Both the position numbers and the translations under genes were made by a program. Shown piece by piece: positions 37,501 through 46,889 of a stretch of DNA of 64,000 bases. This stretch comes from Parabacteroides distasonis ATCC 8503. Its GTDB lineage: Bacteria > Bacteroidota > Bacteroidia > Bacteroidales > Tannerellaceae. Position 1 is the stretch's first letter. Each line of letters opens with the position of its first letter. The notes beneath the pieces were generated by a model, which worked only from the letters and a program-made list of their open reading frames with translations, was not told the origin of the DNA and did not search any database. The stretch lies in assembly GCF_000012845.1 (NCBI RefSeq), contig NC_009615.1, positions 1,387,501-1,451,500 on the forward strand. The letters run 5' to 3'.

Positions 37501-37749
37501 GGACGTTTGGTAGGTATGCCCGTACCGGGAACAATGACTACCGTCTCTTGGGAAACCCTGCAAGATCCAACGCTGGTATTCGGCACACCTATTACCGGTT
37601 ATCGCCTGTCGGACGGTAGTTACTTAGAGAACACACAGCTGGAACCGGATGTTAAAGTCGCTAATTCTCCGGAAACTGTTGTCAAAGGGGAAGATACGCA
37701 ATTGAGAACAGCGGTAAATGAATTGCTGAAAGAGATCGATAAAAAGTAG
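34507..37749 (+). CDS. tricorn-like S41 family protease
   Basis: A 1080-residue protein. A signal peptide (1-18) is followed by a beta-propeller of WD40-like PD40 repeats (about 25-540, for example QISPDGTEIAF and PIWSPDGKQIAF), a second set to about 690, a PDZ domain (about 790-880) and an S41 catalytic domain. Ser767-His768 (LNVSHTG) and Ser984 (NYSNAHG) correspond to the tricorn catalytic residues; the residue after the nucleophile is Asn985 where tricorn has Asp. Residues 560-600 are a Lys/Asp/Glu-rich linker. It degrades peptides, probably in the periplasm. Confidence 0.88.
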   Translation: MKKLLTCIAMGFATTSYAVTPLWMRDVQISPDGTEIAFCYKGDIYKVPAKGGTATQLTTQASYECTPIWSPDGKQIAFASDRNGNFDLFVMPSNGGTAQCLTTHSASEIPSAFTPDGKYVLFSASIQDPAQSALFPTSAMTELYKVPVGGGRTEQVLGTPAEMVCFDKSGKTFLYQDRKGFEDEWRKHHTSSVTRDIWMYDTQTGKHTNLTDHAGEDRNAVFTPDGQTVYFLSERNGGSFNVYSFPLNTPQSITAVTKFKTHPVRFLSTGSDQTLCYTYDGEIYTQRPGSNPQKVRIDLIRDDQEQICDLNSSKGATSATVSPDGKQIALTLRGEVFVTSADYNTTKQITHTPAAETGVCFSPDNRTLAYASERGGNWQLYLAKIARKEEANFPNATIIEEEVLLPSKTVERNYPQFSPDGKELAFIEDRMRLMVVNLETKKVRQVTDGSTWYSTAGGFDYSWSPDGKWFTLRFIGNKHDPYSDIGLVSAQGGEITNLTNSGYTSTSPQWVLDGNAILFTTERYGMRAHASWGSLNDAMLVFMNQDAYDKFRLSKEDYELQKELEKEQKEVTGDKTDDKKKEDKADEKKDEMPKDIVVELKGIQDRILRLTPNSSEMGSAVISKNGETLYYFSAFEDKYDLWKMDLRKKETKLLHKMNTGWANMEMDKEGKNLFLLGSNSMQKMDMGSEKLTPIHYQANLKMDLAAEREYMFDHVYKQEQKRFYNVNMHGVNWDAMTAAYRKFLPHINNNYDFAELLSEYLGELNVSHTGGRFRPQTSGNITANLGLLFDWNHSGKGLLIAEVVEKGPFDHARSKVKAGTVMEKIDGQEITPDMDYSKLLNNKAKKKTLVSLYDPQTKERWEEVVLPISNGDLNGLLYTRWVKQRAADVDKWSNGRLGYVHIQSMGDPSFRSVYSDILGKYNDREGIVIDTRFNGGGRLHEDIEILFSGEKYLTQVTRGREACDMPSRRWNKPSIMLQCEANYSNAHGTPWVYKHQHIGRLVGMPVPGTMTTVSWETLQDPTLVFGTPITGYRLSDGSYLENTQLEPDVKVANSPETVVKGEDTQLRTAVNELLKEIDKK

Positions 37750-37752
37750 TTT

Positions 37753-37796
37753 AAAACGAGACTACTCTCATCGCCTGTCGGGAGTAGTCTCGTTTT
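37753..37796 (+). terminator. terminator after the tricorn-like gene
   Basis: Perfect 15-bp arms (AAAACGAGACTACTC with GAGTAGTCTCGTTTT) start 4 bp after the stop and end in a T run. Confidence 0.9.
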
Positions 37797-37839
37797 ATTA
37801 TGTAACCTTCTATTAAAAAACAGGCGATATTCACTCTGC

Positions 37840-39030
37840 CTAAGTCGTGATATACTTATAGGGAGAATGACTAAAATCCAAGAAACACATCTCATAGCAA
37901 ATGGTCAGCCACACCACAATGCAAGGCCAAGCTTTTATCACATACGGACGGATCAGTCCATTCCGGACAATAGATGGAACCAGCTCTGTAGTGGATAAGC
38001 CAACAATCACCAAGGTAGCTATCCAAAGCCAATAAGTATATTTCTTATGGGGCGATACACTGCATATATACCAGATAGCGACTCCTATCATCGCTATGAT
38101 ATATCCACTCGCCTCGCTTCCCGTACTGAATAATACGACAAATAATAAAACATTAGCCAACAACATAAAGCGAAAAGCCGGATATTTATATTGAGAGATC
38201 CTTAAATATGGAATGCAGAATAAAATCAAGCCCGGTATGATAAGCCACATATCGCTATACTCCGCATTCCCGGATATCTTTCGAACCACTCCTAATAATG
38301 ATATATTTTGTGGATCAGCGAACATATTCAACATATTTTTCACCTTCAATCGCTCAAACCAATCTATATACTGAGAGATCACATACTCAAACCCCAGTGT
38401 ATAAAGCACCGGGATCACAAAGCAAACCAATCCCCAGAAAAGACAAGAGGCTAATAACCTCACTTTCTGCCTTGAGAAGAAAAAGAACGCCAATCCCACG
38501 ATCGGATAGATCTTGATAAATGTTCCGAGCATAATAATGCCTGCCGCCCAGAAATCCTTTTTCTCCAGTATCAAGACAAACGATAATAAGATAAAGGCCG
38601 CTACTGATATATTGAGTTGCTGTACTCCTTGAGCCGTCATCAACTCACAATACGAATACCAATAAATAATGATTTTTTGGGTACTCGACAATGGCAATCG
38701 GCTAATCGCATAAAACAATAGGGCGGTATTACCCGCTATCCATAAGATTATACCCAACCATTCCGGTAACAGGGCGAAAGGAGCTATGATAAGACTAAAT
38801 AAGATTCCATAATGATTTGAATCATAATATTCCGGATAATGATCCCCATATAAGGTTAACCCCTCGATAGCATGCCAATAGACTCCTTCAAATATCTTAT
38901 AATTATTATATTTTCCAATCAACAACTTGACAATAGCAAAAATAACACCGGTTAGCATCCATACCCCGAATACAGTCCGGGGCTCTCTCCATACCGGATG
39001 GGTGGCTAAAGTCTTTAATCTCATATCCAA
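37840..39030 (-). CDS. GT87-like polyprenol-dependent glycosyltransferase (DUF2029)
   Basis: A 396-residue integral membrane protein with about ten hydrophobic helices. The pattern of the N-terminal part (VYWHAIEGLTLYGDHYPEYYDSNHYGILFSL, with an acidic periplasmic loop) and IKIYPIVGLAFFF match the DUF2029/GT87 family, which transfers mannose or another sugar from a polyprenol phosphate on the periplasmic side. The acceptor cannot be told. No sugar-pathway genes lie next to it. Its stop lies 44 bp past the terminator of the tricorn-like gene. Confidence 0.78.
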   Translation of the reverse strand: MDMRLKTLATHPVWREPRTVFGVWMLTGVIFAIVKLLIGKYNNYKIFEGVYWHAIEGLTLYGDHYPEYYDSNHYGILFSLIIAPFALLPEWLGIILWIAGNTALLFYAISRLPLSSTQKIIIYWYSYCELMTAQGVQQLNISVAAFILLSFVLILEKKDFWAAGIIMLGTFIKIYPIVGLAFFFFSRQKVRLLASCLFWGLVCFVIPVLYTLGFEYVISQYIDWFERLKVKNMLNMFADPQNISLLGVVRKISGNAEYSDMWLIIPGLILFCIPYLRISQYKYPAFRFMLLANVLLFVVLFSTGSEASGYIIAMIGVAIWYICSVSPHKKYTYWLWIATLVIVGLSTTELVPSIVRNGLIRPYVIKAWPCIVVWLTICYEMCFLDFSHSPYKYITT

Positions 39031-39092
39031 TTTCTTCCTTTCAATCAGTCCACAAAGATAAAAAACCTAATAAAACGAGCCTAATAAAAAAG

Positions 39093-39129
39093 AAAAGACT
39101 GTCTGGGTATATAACCCGGACAGCCTTTT
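39093..39129 (-). terminator. terminator after the DUF5723 gene
   Basis: Arms AAAAGACTGTCTGGGT and ACCCGGACAGCCTTTT pair with two mismatches; the minus strand ends in a T-rich run. It lies 36 bp past the stop. Confidence 0.8.
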
Positions 39130-39165
39130 CCTTTATGATACAGACTCTATTCTGAGTATTCCCTA

Positions 39166-40572
39166 TTAATTAGCGAATGATTTCAAAGGAACACTTACTC
39201 CCATGTAAAGATTCATGGCGTTACCGCTTACCGGTAAGCATTGTGGAGTTACCTTTGTCAACATATAATCCGATCCAATAAAGAAATTGATCCAAGACGG
39301 TGAGAAATTCAAGGCGATACCATACGTCTTGAACTTACTATGGATAAATGAGTAGCTCAGCGTAGCCTCAAACCATTTCACCGGACGGTAATTACCGGAC
39401 AATGTCAGTTCCGTATAGGCTTTCGGGGAATAAAGACGAGTGCTTGACAATAAGCCGATACCTAACTTGTTTTCCAGCAAACGGTACTCGCCACCGATAT
39501 TGATTGTCGAACGAAGACGGGTAGTGCTTCCGGACTCACCCTCTTTCTTGAAATGAAGCAAGTTCTCGAAATCTTCCTTGATAGCGTCAAACTGATCGCC
39601 CATGCTCGGTATATCACCGTTATTCTCGCCGATAGCCAGATCAAAGCCGTTAAAGTCGAAAGTTCCATCCAACTTACCTACCGTGCTCCCTCCTTTGCTC
39701 CAACTGATAAAACCTAAATCAAGGACAGCGGCGGACAACATGATATTCTCGGTCAATTGGTACGTAGCACCCAAGTCCACTCCCATACCGAAACCGCTAA
39801 GACCCGGAGAATCGAAATCAAAGCTATTATAATAATCACGGCCTTGCTCGTCTACTTCCATTTCCGGGACCAAGCCTTTCATATTCGTCTGCAAGGTACC
39901 GGTAGAGGTAACTTTCCAGCTAGTCTCTCCCATCTCAGCATGCATCTGATCGATCGTAGCGTCCATAGAACCTACGCCCCATAACAATTTAACCTTACCT
40001 CCGACTGTCAACTTATCCGTGATAGGACGAGAATATCCTACACCTGTCTCCAAATAAGCCTCGGCGTACGCCCTGATATTACGAATATCATAGGTACTCT
40101 GAGATCCATTACCCTTTTTCATGAACTCGAACAATGTCTTCGGAGCACGAATATTCGCCAAGCCCTTGATAGAAACATCAACCGTCCAGAATCCCTTGCC
40201 GGCGTACCAGCCACCGGATAGAACCTGCGTGCCAAAATCCATGTTTACCTGATTCTCATCCTTCAAGCCATTCAGGAAAGACTCGGTATTCACGGAGTTA
40301 TCCATGAACGTAACGGTCTCACCATTCTTCGGATAAATAAAATTATCCACAGCTATTCCGTTCGTACCATACGAAGCGCCAACCGCACCTAATACCGGAA
40401 TGGAGACATAGCCTCTCTCGGGACGATACGCCGGATTCATCGTCGTGCGTGCCGTAGAAGATTGCATGAAGTAAGAAGTTCGTATTTGCTGGGCGGATAC
40501 CGACATTCCCACAGTGGTCAATAAACATAAAGCACACAGACCTCTCTTATACATATTATATATAGTATTCAT
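39166..40572 (-). CDS. DUF5723 outer membrane protein
   Basis: A 468-residue protein. The signal peptide ends near residue 27 (MSVSAQQ), then QIRTSYFMQSSTARTTMNPAYRP, the characteristic start of DUF5723 proteins. The remainder is a large strand-rich barrel with YTELTLSGNYRPVKWFEATLSY. The family resembles the PorV/FadL-type outer-membrane barrels; function is unknown. It lies 36 bp downstream of the lipoprotein gene at 40609, so they probably form a two-gene operon. Confidence 0.8.
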   Translation of the reverse strand: MNTIYNMYKRGLCALCLLTTVGMSVSAQQIRTSYFMQSSTARTTMNPAYRPERGYVSIPVLGAVGASYGTNGIAVDNFIYPKNGETVTFMDNSVNTESFLNGLKDENQVNMDFGTQVLSGGWYAGKGFWTVDVSIKGLANIRAPKTLFEFMKKGNGSQSTYDIRNIRAYAEAYLETGVGYSRPITDKLTVGGKVKLLWGVGSMDATIDQMHAEMGETSWKVTSTGTLQTNMKGLVPEMEVDEQGRDYYNSFDFDSPGLSGFGMGVDLGATYQLTENIMLSAAVLDLGFISWSKGGSTVGKLDGTFDFNGFDLAIGENNGDIPSMGDQFDAIKEDFENLLHFKKEGESGSTTRLRSTINIGGEYRLLENKLGIGLLSSTRLYSPKAYTELTLSGNYRPVKWFEATLSYSFIHSKFKTYGIALNFSPSWINFFIGSDYMLTKVTPQCLPVSGNAMNLYMGVSVPLKSFAN

Positions 40573-40608
40573 CTTTCTTTTTCGTAATTTAAATGGTTAG
40601 TACTGGGA

Positions 40609-41667
40609 TCAAATGGAGATACCACCTTCTTTCTTAAGTTTCAAGTTGAAGGTCGTTTTCTGGCCTTTCTTCAAAGCCTCGCCTTGATCTCTACCCGTTA
40701 AATGTAAATTTAGGTCTATATGACGTGCATCCTTCATTTTCGGCATATCCTCCTTCGTGATCTCGAAGATAACCTCTCCAGATTGTCCTTTTACCTCTTG
40801 TGCCGGGAATTGGATATCTACCGGTACATTGTTCTCATCCATGATCACCATCTCGATAGACATATCGAACGGCATCTCGTTCGTAACCTCTCCATAGATC
40901 CTCGCGCTTCCGTCCGAGAAAATATAGTCTACGAAATCCTCATCAAAAGCGTCCTCGATCCGCTCGACGGATACGGCGCTAAATTCCGGTGCCGGAGTCA
41001 ACGGAAGCTCTACCGCATAACGTAACTCACTCAAGGCATCCGCAGGAGCGTTCGTCCATTGTTTGCTATCAGCGGACAAAGACAAATGTATTTTTTGAGG
41101 AACAATCTGTACGATTCCCGGTAACTTCTCGTTCTTGACAAACTTAAAAGCATCCGTCTTCGGATCAAGAGGGCCGATCCAAATATTAGGAGACACCGTT
41201 GACAAGGTAAAATCAGAGGAAGTAGCCTCCTTTTTACTTGTGTTCTCAGCCTCGATAGACAAGCTACAATCCAAAGAGGCATTCTTTACATTCGACTTTA
41301 ACGTAATGTGGGGGTTCGTTAACGCCAAAACGAAATCGCCATCGAACAAGCCATCGATATCCCCAGTCGTTATATCTTCCGAGGCGATCTCCACTTTATC
41401 AGAGGCGGCCCGTAAGCTTTTCCCCTTAATCTTCATCTCTCCATCATAGATCATGACGTAAGCCCCGTCGACTTCCCGAATGGAAGGGACTTTCTCTACA
41501 TTCACAACGTCATCCGACGTTACATAACCCATACCGAGGGGAGCTACCCAAGACTCACCCATTACCGCATCGTCCGTATTGACATCGCTTAAATCATACT
41601 TACTATCCACACATGCCGCTAAACAGCAAGAAGATAGCAATAGCATCACCAAATGTTTGTTTTTCAT
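40609..41667 (-). CDS. envelope lipoprotein of unknown function
   Basis: A 352-residue lipoprotein; signal peptide ends CCLAACVDSKYDLSDVNTD, so Cys19 is the lipidation site. The YDLSDV-type start followed by repeated beta-sandwich strands is common in a Bacteroidales lipoprotein group whose role is not known. ADSKQW... and the C-terminal FNLKLKKEGG are strand-like. It directly precedes the DUF5723 barrel gene, suggesting that the two act together at the outer membrane. Confidence 0.68.
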   Translation of the reverse strand: MKNKHLVMLLLSSCCLAACVDSKYDLSDVNTDDAVMGESWVAPLGMGYVTSDDVVNVEKVPSIREVDGAYVMIYDGEMKIKGKSLRAASDKVEIASEDITTGDIDGLFDGDFVLALTNPHITLKSNVKNASLDCSLSIEAENTSKKEATSSDFTLSTVSPNIWIGPLDPKTDAFKFVKNEKLPGIVQIVPQKIHLSLSADSKQWTNAPADALSELRYAVELPLTPAPEFSAVSVERIEDAFDEDFVDYIFSDGSARIYGEVTNEMPFDMSIEMVIMDENNVPVDIQFPAQEVKGQSGEVIFEITKEDMPKMKDARHIDLNLHLTGRDQGEALKKGQKTTFNLKLKKEGGISI

Positions 41668-41746
41668 ATAAAGTTATTTTTATCAAAATTATGACCCTAA
41701 CAGCGCATAAAAATAAACAAAATAAATGAAAGTTTAGCCATAAAAA

Positions 41747-41778
41747 AAGAGTGGCATCGTATTATTAACGCCACTCTT
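41747..41778 (-). terminator. terminator after the gene at 41800
   Basis: Perfect arms AAGAGTGGC and GCCACTCTT with a 14-bp loop; seven T residues follow on the minus strand. Confidence 0.85.
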
Positions 41779-41799
41779 AGCTTATACTATCTTTGACAA

Positions 41800-42564
41800 T
41801 CAAAATATTCTTCCGCAAATACGAATCTTCATGACCGGATAAACCGTTAGCTTGTCCATGATCTTCGTAAAGGTATCATCCTCGTCTATCTCATTCAACA
41901 AGTCCTTTACATCCCCTGAATCCGTATACACCTCCGGTTTGCCATGGAATTGCACACCCAGCTCAAACATCACGCCAACCCGTTTCTTAGGAACCGCACG
42001 ACCGAATCCAAGACCTAGATAAGGACGAAAACCGGACACTTTCAATCCACCGGATACATTACCGTTATTATCCACCGGAATCGTATAATCACCGATAACT
42101 ATGCCCGCACTTTCTCCTTGGGCGATCAGGTCTTTCAGCTTATCACTATGTCCTTCTATCTTCACCAAGGAAGAACCACCGAAATAGGCGCCGGCCGCAA
42201 CGAAGAACGAAGAAGCGTGAGGAAACGGGTAAACATTCACCAACAACTGTCCAGAAGTACGTTTCAAGCTACCTTTGACATCCATGGAGTATGTATCATT
42301 ATACACACCCGCTCGCGGATCGTTAACATCTACATCCACGTCCGTATTAATGCTGAAACCCGGCATAAAGGTAAGACCACCTCTCAACGCCAGATAAGGC
42401 GTAATAGGAGTAGCGACTTCCACATCTACACCCGTCAAACCAACACCCACTCCTGCCGAAACAGAATTGAAAATCCCTAACTCCTTTTGAGCTGAGATAA
42501 AATTACACGTCGCAAACATGCTCACGAACGCACAAAGAAGAAATAGTCTTTTCATTTTCACCAT
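41800..42564 (-). CDS. outer membrane beta-barrel-like protein
   Basis: A protein of about 254 residues starting MVKMKRLFLLCAF with a signal peptide ending ISAQ. The mature part shows barrel-like strands (AGVGVGLTGVDVEVATP, GFRPYLGLGFGRAVP) and ends KIRICGRIF with a C-terminal Phe. No named family was recognised. A longer frame to 42648 adds 28 residues unlike a signal peptide, so the start at 42564 (or 42555) is preferred. It has its own terminator. Confidence 0.7.
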   Translation of the reverse strand: MVKMKRLFLLCAFVSMFATCNFISAQKELGIFNSVSAGVGVGLTGVDVEVATPITPYLALRGGLTFMPGFSINTDVDVDVNDPRAGVYNDTYSMDVKGSLKRTSGQLLVNVYPFPHASSFFVAAGAYFGGSSLVKIEGHSDKLKDLIAQGESAGIVIGDYTIPVDNNGNVSGGLKVSGFRPYLGLGFGRAVPKKRVGVMFELGVQFHGKPEVYTDSGDVKDLLNEIDEDDTFTKIMDKLTVYPVMKIRICGRIF

Positions 42565-42636
42565 ATAAGTTAAATTGTTATTCACCCTAGACTCACAAAA
42601 ATAAATAAAAAACATGAAACATTCGTTGTAAAAAAG

Positions 42637-42674
42637 AAAAAGCGACATCGAATTTGCCTCGATGTCGCTTTTTT
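42637..42674. terminator. bidirectional terminator
   Basis: AAAAAGCGACATCGA and TCGATGTCGCTTTTTT pair perfectly, with A and T runs on both sides. It serves yebC on the minus strand. Confidence 0.92.
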
Positions 42675-42710
42675 ACGGATAAAGTATACTATTTTACGTA
42701 TAAGCGTACG

Positions 42711-43442
42711 TTATTCCTCCTCAGAATCGTCTTCCTTCATATTATGGAATACGTTTTGAACGTCTTCGTCTTCCTCTAATTTCTCGATAATCTTCTCGAT
42801 AGACTCACGCTGTTCCGGAGTAACCTCCTTCAAATCGTTCGGGATACGTACGAACTCACTACTCAAGATCTCAAAACCATTCTCCTCCAAATATTTCTGG
42901 ATCGCCGAATTCTGCGCGAACTCACCATAAAGAACAACCTCGTCCTCGTCTTCCTCAACCTCATCTACACCGAAGTCGATCAACTCCAACTCTAGGTCTT
43001 CTAAAGAAAGATCCTCTTTTTTGGCGATATGGAATACGCATTTATGGTCGAACAAGAACTCCAAGCTACCGGATGTTCCCAGAGAACCACCGTTCTTATT
43101 GAAATAACTACGAACGTTGGCTACCGTACGAGTCGTATTATCCGTAGCGGTCTCAACGAAGATAGCGATACCGAAAGGACCATATCCCTCATAGTTCATC
43201 TCCTTATAATCCGTGAAATCCTTGGATACGGCACGTTTAATGGCACGCTCCACGTTCTCCTTCGGCATATTCTCCTTTTTGGCGTTCTGCATCAACACAC
43301 GTAAACGAGGATTATTCTCGGGCTCCGGCCCACCTTGTTTTGCCGCGATCGTGATTTCCTTACCTAACTTCGTGAATACACGGGCCATATTGCCCCAACG
43401 CTTAAACTTTCTCGCTTTACGAAACTCAAACGCTCTTCCCAT
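42711..43442 (-). CDS. yebC: YebC/PmpR-family regulator
   Basis: A 243-residue protein of the YebC/TACO1 family: it starts MGRAFEFRKARKFKRWGNMARVFTKLG-like (first 15 residues MGRAFEFRKARKFKR), has DNTTRTVANVRSYFNKNGG and LEFLFDHKCVF. Members act as transcriptional regulators or as translation factors that relieve stalling at proline runs. The acidic C-terminus is a common feature. It lies 39 bp downstream of pheT and may be co-transcribed with it. Confidence 0.93.
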   Translation of the reverse strand: MGRAFEFRKARKFKRWGNMARVFTKLGKEITIAAKQGGPEPENNPRLRVLMQNAKKENMPKENVERAIKRAVSKDFTDYKEMNYEGYGPFGIAIFVETATDNTTRTVANVRSYFNKNGGSLGTSGSLEFLFDHKCVFHIAKKEDLSLEDLELELIDFGVDEVEEDEDEVVLYGEFAQNSAIQKYLEENGFEILSSEFVRIPNDLKEVTPEQRESIEKIIEKLEEDEDVQNVFHNMKEDDSEEE

Positions 43443-43481
43443 ATGTTTATCAGTTTATCTTTATTTTATGTAATTAAATTC

Positions 43482-45944
43482 TTATCTCAATTGAGCACCT
43501 AGCTTTTGTTCCAGATTCGTCTGGATCTTCTTCATGATAGCGTCGATCTGCTTATCGTTCAAAGTCTTGCTCTCATCTTGCATGAAGAAGCTTACGGCAT
43601 ACGACTTCTTGCCCGCCGGAAGATTCTTGCCCTCGTAAACGTCAAACAGAGATACTTCCTTCAATAGCTTGCGATCGCTATCCTTAGCGATTTTCTCGAC
43701 CTCGCTAAACTGTACGCTCTTATCAAGCAACAACGCCAAGTCACGTTTAACGGCCGGGAACTTGGAAATCTCGGAGAAGGTTACTTTCGCCTTCTTGATC
43801 TCCTTCATCAATTGGGTCCACGACAACTCAGCGTAATAAACCTCCATATCGATATCCAACATCTTACGAAGTTTCTTGCTTACGATACCCATCGTACCCA
43901 ATTGACGTCCGGAACCGGTCGTGATGCTTAGGCCCGAAGAATAGATATCATTCGTCAAGTTACCGAAAATAACCCGTTTCATATCCACGCCCAAGCGGAC
44001 CAAGATATTCTCTACGTAAGCCTTCAACTCATAAACGGAAGATTTCTCGTCCGGATGCGCCCAGTTGTTCTCCACTCGGTTGCCGGCTACCCAGATGCCT
44101 AGACGGTAATCCTCACTGAACTGCGCCAAGGTCTCATCTTCCTTCTTATTATCAATATTATAATCATAGCAATTACCGAACTCATAGAAACGGATATTGC
44201 CTTTCTTACGTTTCATGTTATACTCGATGCTCTCCAAGCCGCCAAACAACAAGGTCTGACGCATGCAGTTTAAATCAGCGCTTAACGGGTTCATCAACAT
44301 GACACAATGCGCTTCCGGATAAACAGACAGATCCGTATAATAAGCGGAGCGTGTCAAGGAGTTGTTCATGATCTCGTTGAAACCACAACCGCAAAGTTGC
44401 TCCGAGATCAAGTTCTGCAATTTCCAGCTACGATCCGTAGGAGTCTGGTAACTTAAATTGGACTTCACGTTATCGCTGAACTCCACGTTATTATATCCGT
44501 AGATACGAAGAATGTCCTCGATCACGTCTACATCACGCTGCACATCGATACGATATACGGGAACATGCAAAGTCAAGCCCTCGGCAGTCTCGGATACGAT
44601 CTCCATCTCAAGGCTTGCCAAGATACTTTTCACGGTTTCTACCGGAATATCCTTACCGATCAACGTATTGATCTTCTCGTAAGTCACCTCAACCGTATAC
44701 GGTTCCGCCACGGCAGGATAAACATCCTGTACGGCACCCGTGATCTTACCTCCCGCCAACTCTTGTATCAACAAGGCGGCACGTTTCAATACATACATCG
44801 TATTGTTCGGATCCAAACCACGCTCGAAGCGGAAAGAAGCGTCCGTATTCAAGCCAAAACGACGGGCGGTCTTGCGAATCCACGTCGGATGGAAACAAGC
44901 GGATTCCAAGAATACGTCGGTGGTCTCCTCCGTCACGCCGGAATCCAAACCGCCGAACACGCCACCGATACACATCGGTTCCTCGACGTTACAAATCATC
45001 AAGTCACGATCGGTCAACGTACGCTCCACGCCATCCAACGTGACGAATTTCGTACCAGCCTCGGCTGCCTTGACAATCACTTTATTTCCTTTGATCTTAC
45101 CCGCGTCAAAAGAGTGTAAAGGCTGCCCTAACTCATGCAGGATAAAGTTCGTTATATCCACTACGTTATTGATGGGACGAAGGCCGATCACACGCAAACG
45201 GTTTTGTAACCACTCCGGGCTCTCCTTCACCGTAACGCCCTTGATCGTAACACCGGAATAACGGGGACAAGCCTCCGTATTCTCTACCACGACCTCTACG
45301 CCCGGTGTCTCGTCGTCGATCTTGAAAGCGTCTACCGAAGGACGTCTCAATTCGGCGGGCTTGCCGTTTTGCTTCAAATAAGCGGCCAAGTCACGGGCGA
45401 CACCGAAATGGGAAGTAGCGTCTACACGGTTCGGGGTGATATCCACCTCCAGCACGTAGTCGCTCTTTACATTATAATAATCTTTAGCTAACGTACCTAC
45501 AACAGCGTCGGCGGGAAGTACGATAATACCGTTATGGTCGGTACCGATACCTATCTCGTCCTCGGCGCAAATCATACCGTTGGACTCAACGCCACGGATC
45601 TTGGATCTCTTGATCGTAAAGCATTCATCACCGTCGTACAGTTTCGTGCCGTTCACGGCTACGACCACTTTCTGTCCGGCAGCCACGTTCGGGGCGCCAC
45701 ATACGATTTGTAAAGGAGCCTCGCCACCTACATTTACGGTCGTTATATGTAAATGGTCAGAATTCGGGTGTTCCTCACAAGTTAACACTTCACCGATAAC
45801 CAGTCCCTCAAGTCCGCCCTTAATGGTTTGAACTTCCTCTACTCCACCGGTTTCCAAACCGATAGAGGTAAGCGCCGCAGCAACTTCTTCTGGCTCCAGA
45901 TCGAAATCAAGATACTCTTTCAGCCAATTGTAAGATATATTCAT
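43482..45944 (-). CDS. pheT: phenylalanyl-tRNA synthetase beta subunit
   Basis: An 820-residue subunit, the normal bacterial length. In order: the tRNA-binding OB domain (about 40-150, with HPNSDHLHITTV), B3/B4 editing domain (about 210-390), B5 domain (about 400-470), a catalytic-like core (480-690) and the FDX-ACB anticodon-binding domain at the C-terminus (FSEISKFPAVKRDLALLLD). It pairs with PheS, encoded elsewhere. A consensus promoter lies 60-92 bp upstream. Confidence 0.96.
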   Translation of the reverse strand: MNISYNWLKEYLDFDLEPEEVAAALTSIGLETGGVEEVQTIKGGLEGLVIGEVLTCEEHPNSDHLHITTVNVGGEAPLQIVCGAPNVAAGQKVVVAVNGTKLYDGDECFTIKRSKIRGVESNGMICAEDEIGIGTDHNGIIVLPADAVVGTLAKDYYNVKSDYVLEVDITPNRVDATSHFGVARDLAAYLKQNGKPAELRRPSVDAFKIDDETPGVEVVVENTEACPRYSGVTIKGVTVKESPEWLQNRLRVIGLRPINNVVDITNFILHELGQPLHSFDAGKIKGNKVIVKAAEAGTKFVTLDGVERTLTDRDLMICNVEEPMCIGGVFGGLDSGVTEETTDVFLESACFHPTWIRKTARRFGLNTDASFRFERGLDPNNTMYVLKRAALLIQELAGGKITGAVQDVYPAVAEPYTVEVTYEKINTLIGKDIPVETVKSILASLEMEIVSETAEGLTLHVPVYRIDVQRDVDVIEDILRIYGYNNVEFSDNVKSNLSYQTPTDRSWKLQNLISEQLCGCGFNEIMNNSLTRSAYYTDLSVYPEAHCVMLMNPLSADLNCMRQTLLFGGLESIEYNMKRKKGNIRFYEFGNCYDYNIDNKKEDETLAQFSEDYRLGIWVAGNRVENNWAHPDEKSSVYELKAYVENILVRLGVDMKRVIFGNLTNDIYSSGLSITTGSGRQLGTMGIVSKKLRKMLDIDMEVYYAELSWTQLMKEIKKAKVTFSEISKFPAVKRDLALLLDKSVQFSEVEKIAKDSDRKLLKEVSLFDVYEGKNLPAGKKSYAVSFFMQDESKTLNDKQIDAIMKKIQTNLEQKLGAQLR

Positions 45945-46003
45945 CGCTATAAAATTTATTCTCTAAAGACACGGCCTCTATTGATAGCCGCCGAATTGAC
46001 GGA

Positions 46004-46036
46004 CAAAAGTACGAATAATAATTCAAACGATACAAA
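46004..46036 (-). promoter_or_regulatory. promoter of pheT
   Basis: On the minus strand TTTG (46033-46036), a 21-bp gap and TACTTTTG (46004-46011) match the consensus exactly. Confidence 0.78.
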
Positions 46037-46135
46037 AATATCCTCATGAACTTCTACGAACTCTTAACTGCGCCAACGCATGCGTTTCATTCATTCTTAA
46101 TTTTCTATCGCGAATCATAGATAATAGAGACTCAC

Positions 46136-46168
46136 TTTACGATGAGTCAGAATAAAGATGTACCTTTG
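46136..46168 (+). promoter_or_regulatory. promoter of trmD
   Basis: TTTA (46136-46139), 21 bp, and TACCTTTG (46161-46168). Transcription would begin near 46175, inside the upstream extension of the trmD frame, which excludes the ATG at 46142 as start. Confidence 0.72.
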
Positions 46169-46198
46169 CGGGAGGTTTTAACGTTACAACTATTTTTT

Positions 46199-46873
46199 AT
46201 GCGTATAGATATACTTACCGTACTTCCCGAGATGATCGAGGGGATGATTAATTGCTCTATCGTCAAGAGGGCGCAAGATAAAGGATTAGCGGAGATTCAT
46301 TTACATAACCTACGGGATTACACCACTAATAAATGGAGGCGGGTGGATGATTATCCGTTCGGAGGAGAGGCCGGAATGGTGATGCAGATCGAACCGATAG
46401 ACCGGGCGATCTCAGCGTTGAAAAGCGAACGGGAATATGACGAGGTAATCTATACCTCCCCGGATGGCGAGACACTCAACCAGCCCATGGCCAACAGCAT
46501 GTCTTTACTAAATAATATGATTATCCTCTGCGGGCACTATAAAGGGATCGACTATCGTATCCGTGAGCATTTGATAACGAAAGAGATATCCGTAGGAGAC
46601 TATGTCCTTACCGGAGGAGAGCTGGCCGCCGCTATCATAACCGACGCCGTGGTACGCTTGATACCGGGAGCGATCGGCGACGAGCAAAGCGCCCTCTCCG
46701 ACTCCTTCCAAGATGACTTACTGGCCCCGCCTGTTTATACACGTCCCGCCGATTACAAAGGTTGGAAAGTACCCGAGGTACTATTATCCGGGCACCAGCG
46801 CAAGATCGAAGAATGGCGCTTGCAACAAGCACAAGAGCGTACGGCACGCCTCCGGCCGGATTTATTGAAATAG
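46199..46873 (+). CDS. trmD: tRNA (guanine-N1)-methyltransferase
   Basis: A 224-residue SPOUT methyltransferase that makes m1G37 in tRNAs reading CCN, CUN and CGG codons, which prevents frameshifts. It starts [12 protein letters not shown], and the knot region holds [16 protein letters not shown] and [12 protein letters not shown], with SAM-binding residues. I chose the ATG at 46199 because it matches the family start and lies after the predicted transcription start; the longer frame to 46142 contains the -7 box. Confidence 0.95.
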   Translation: MRIDILTVLPEMIEGMINCSIVKRAQDKGLAEIHLHNLRDYTTNKWRRVDDYPFGGEAGMVMQIEPIDRAISALKSEREYDEVIYTSPDGETLNQPMANSMSLLNNMIILCGHYKGIDYRIREHLITKEISVGDYVLTGGELAAAIITDAVVRLIPGAIGDEQSALSDSFQDDLLAPPVYTRPADYKGWKVPEVLLSGHQRKIEEWRLQQAQERTARLRPDLLK

Positions 46874-46889
46874 CAGCGTTAAAAAACAA

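Noticed and set aside
42565..42648. Upstream start for the barrel gene at 41800
   Set aside because: The added residues do not form a signal peptide, whereas the start at 42564 gives a normal one.
44565..45261. Two long plus-strand ORFs
   Set aside because: They are antisense to pheT and arise from its codon use.
46142..46198. Upstream start for trmD
   Set aside because: The -7 box TACCTTTG lies inside this extension and family members start at the ATG at 46199.
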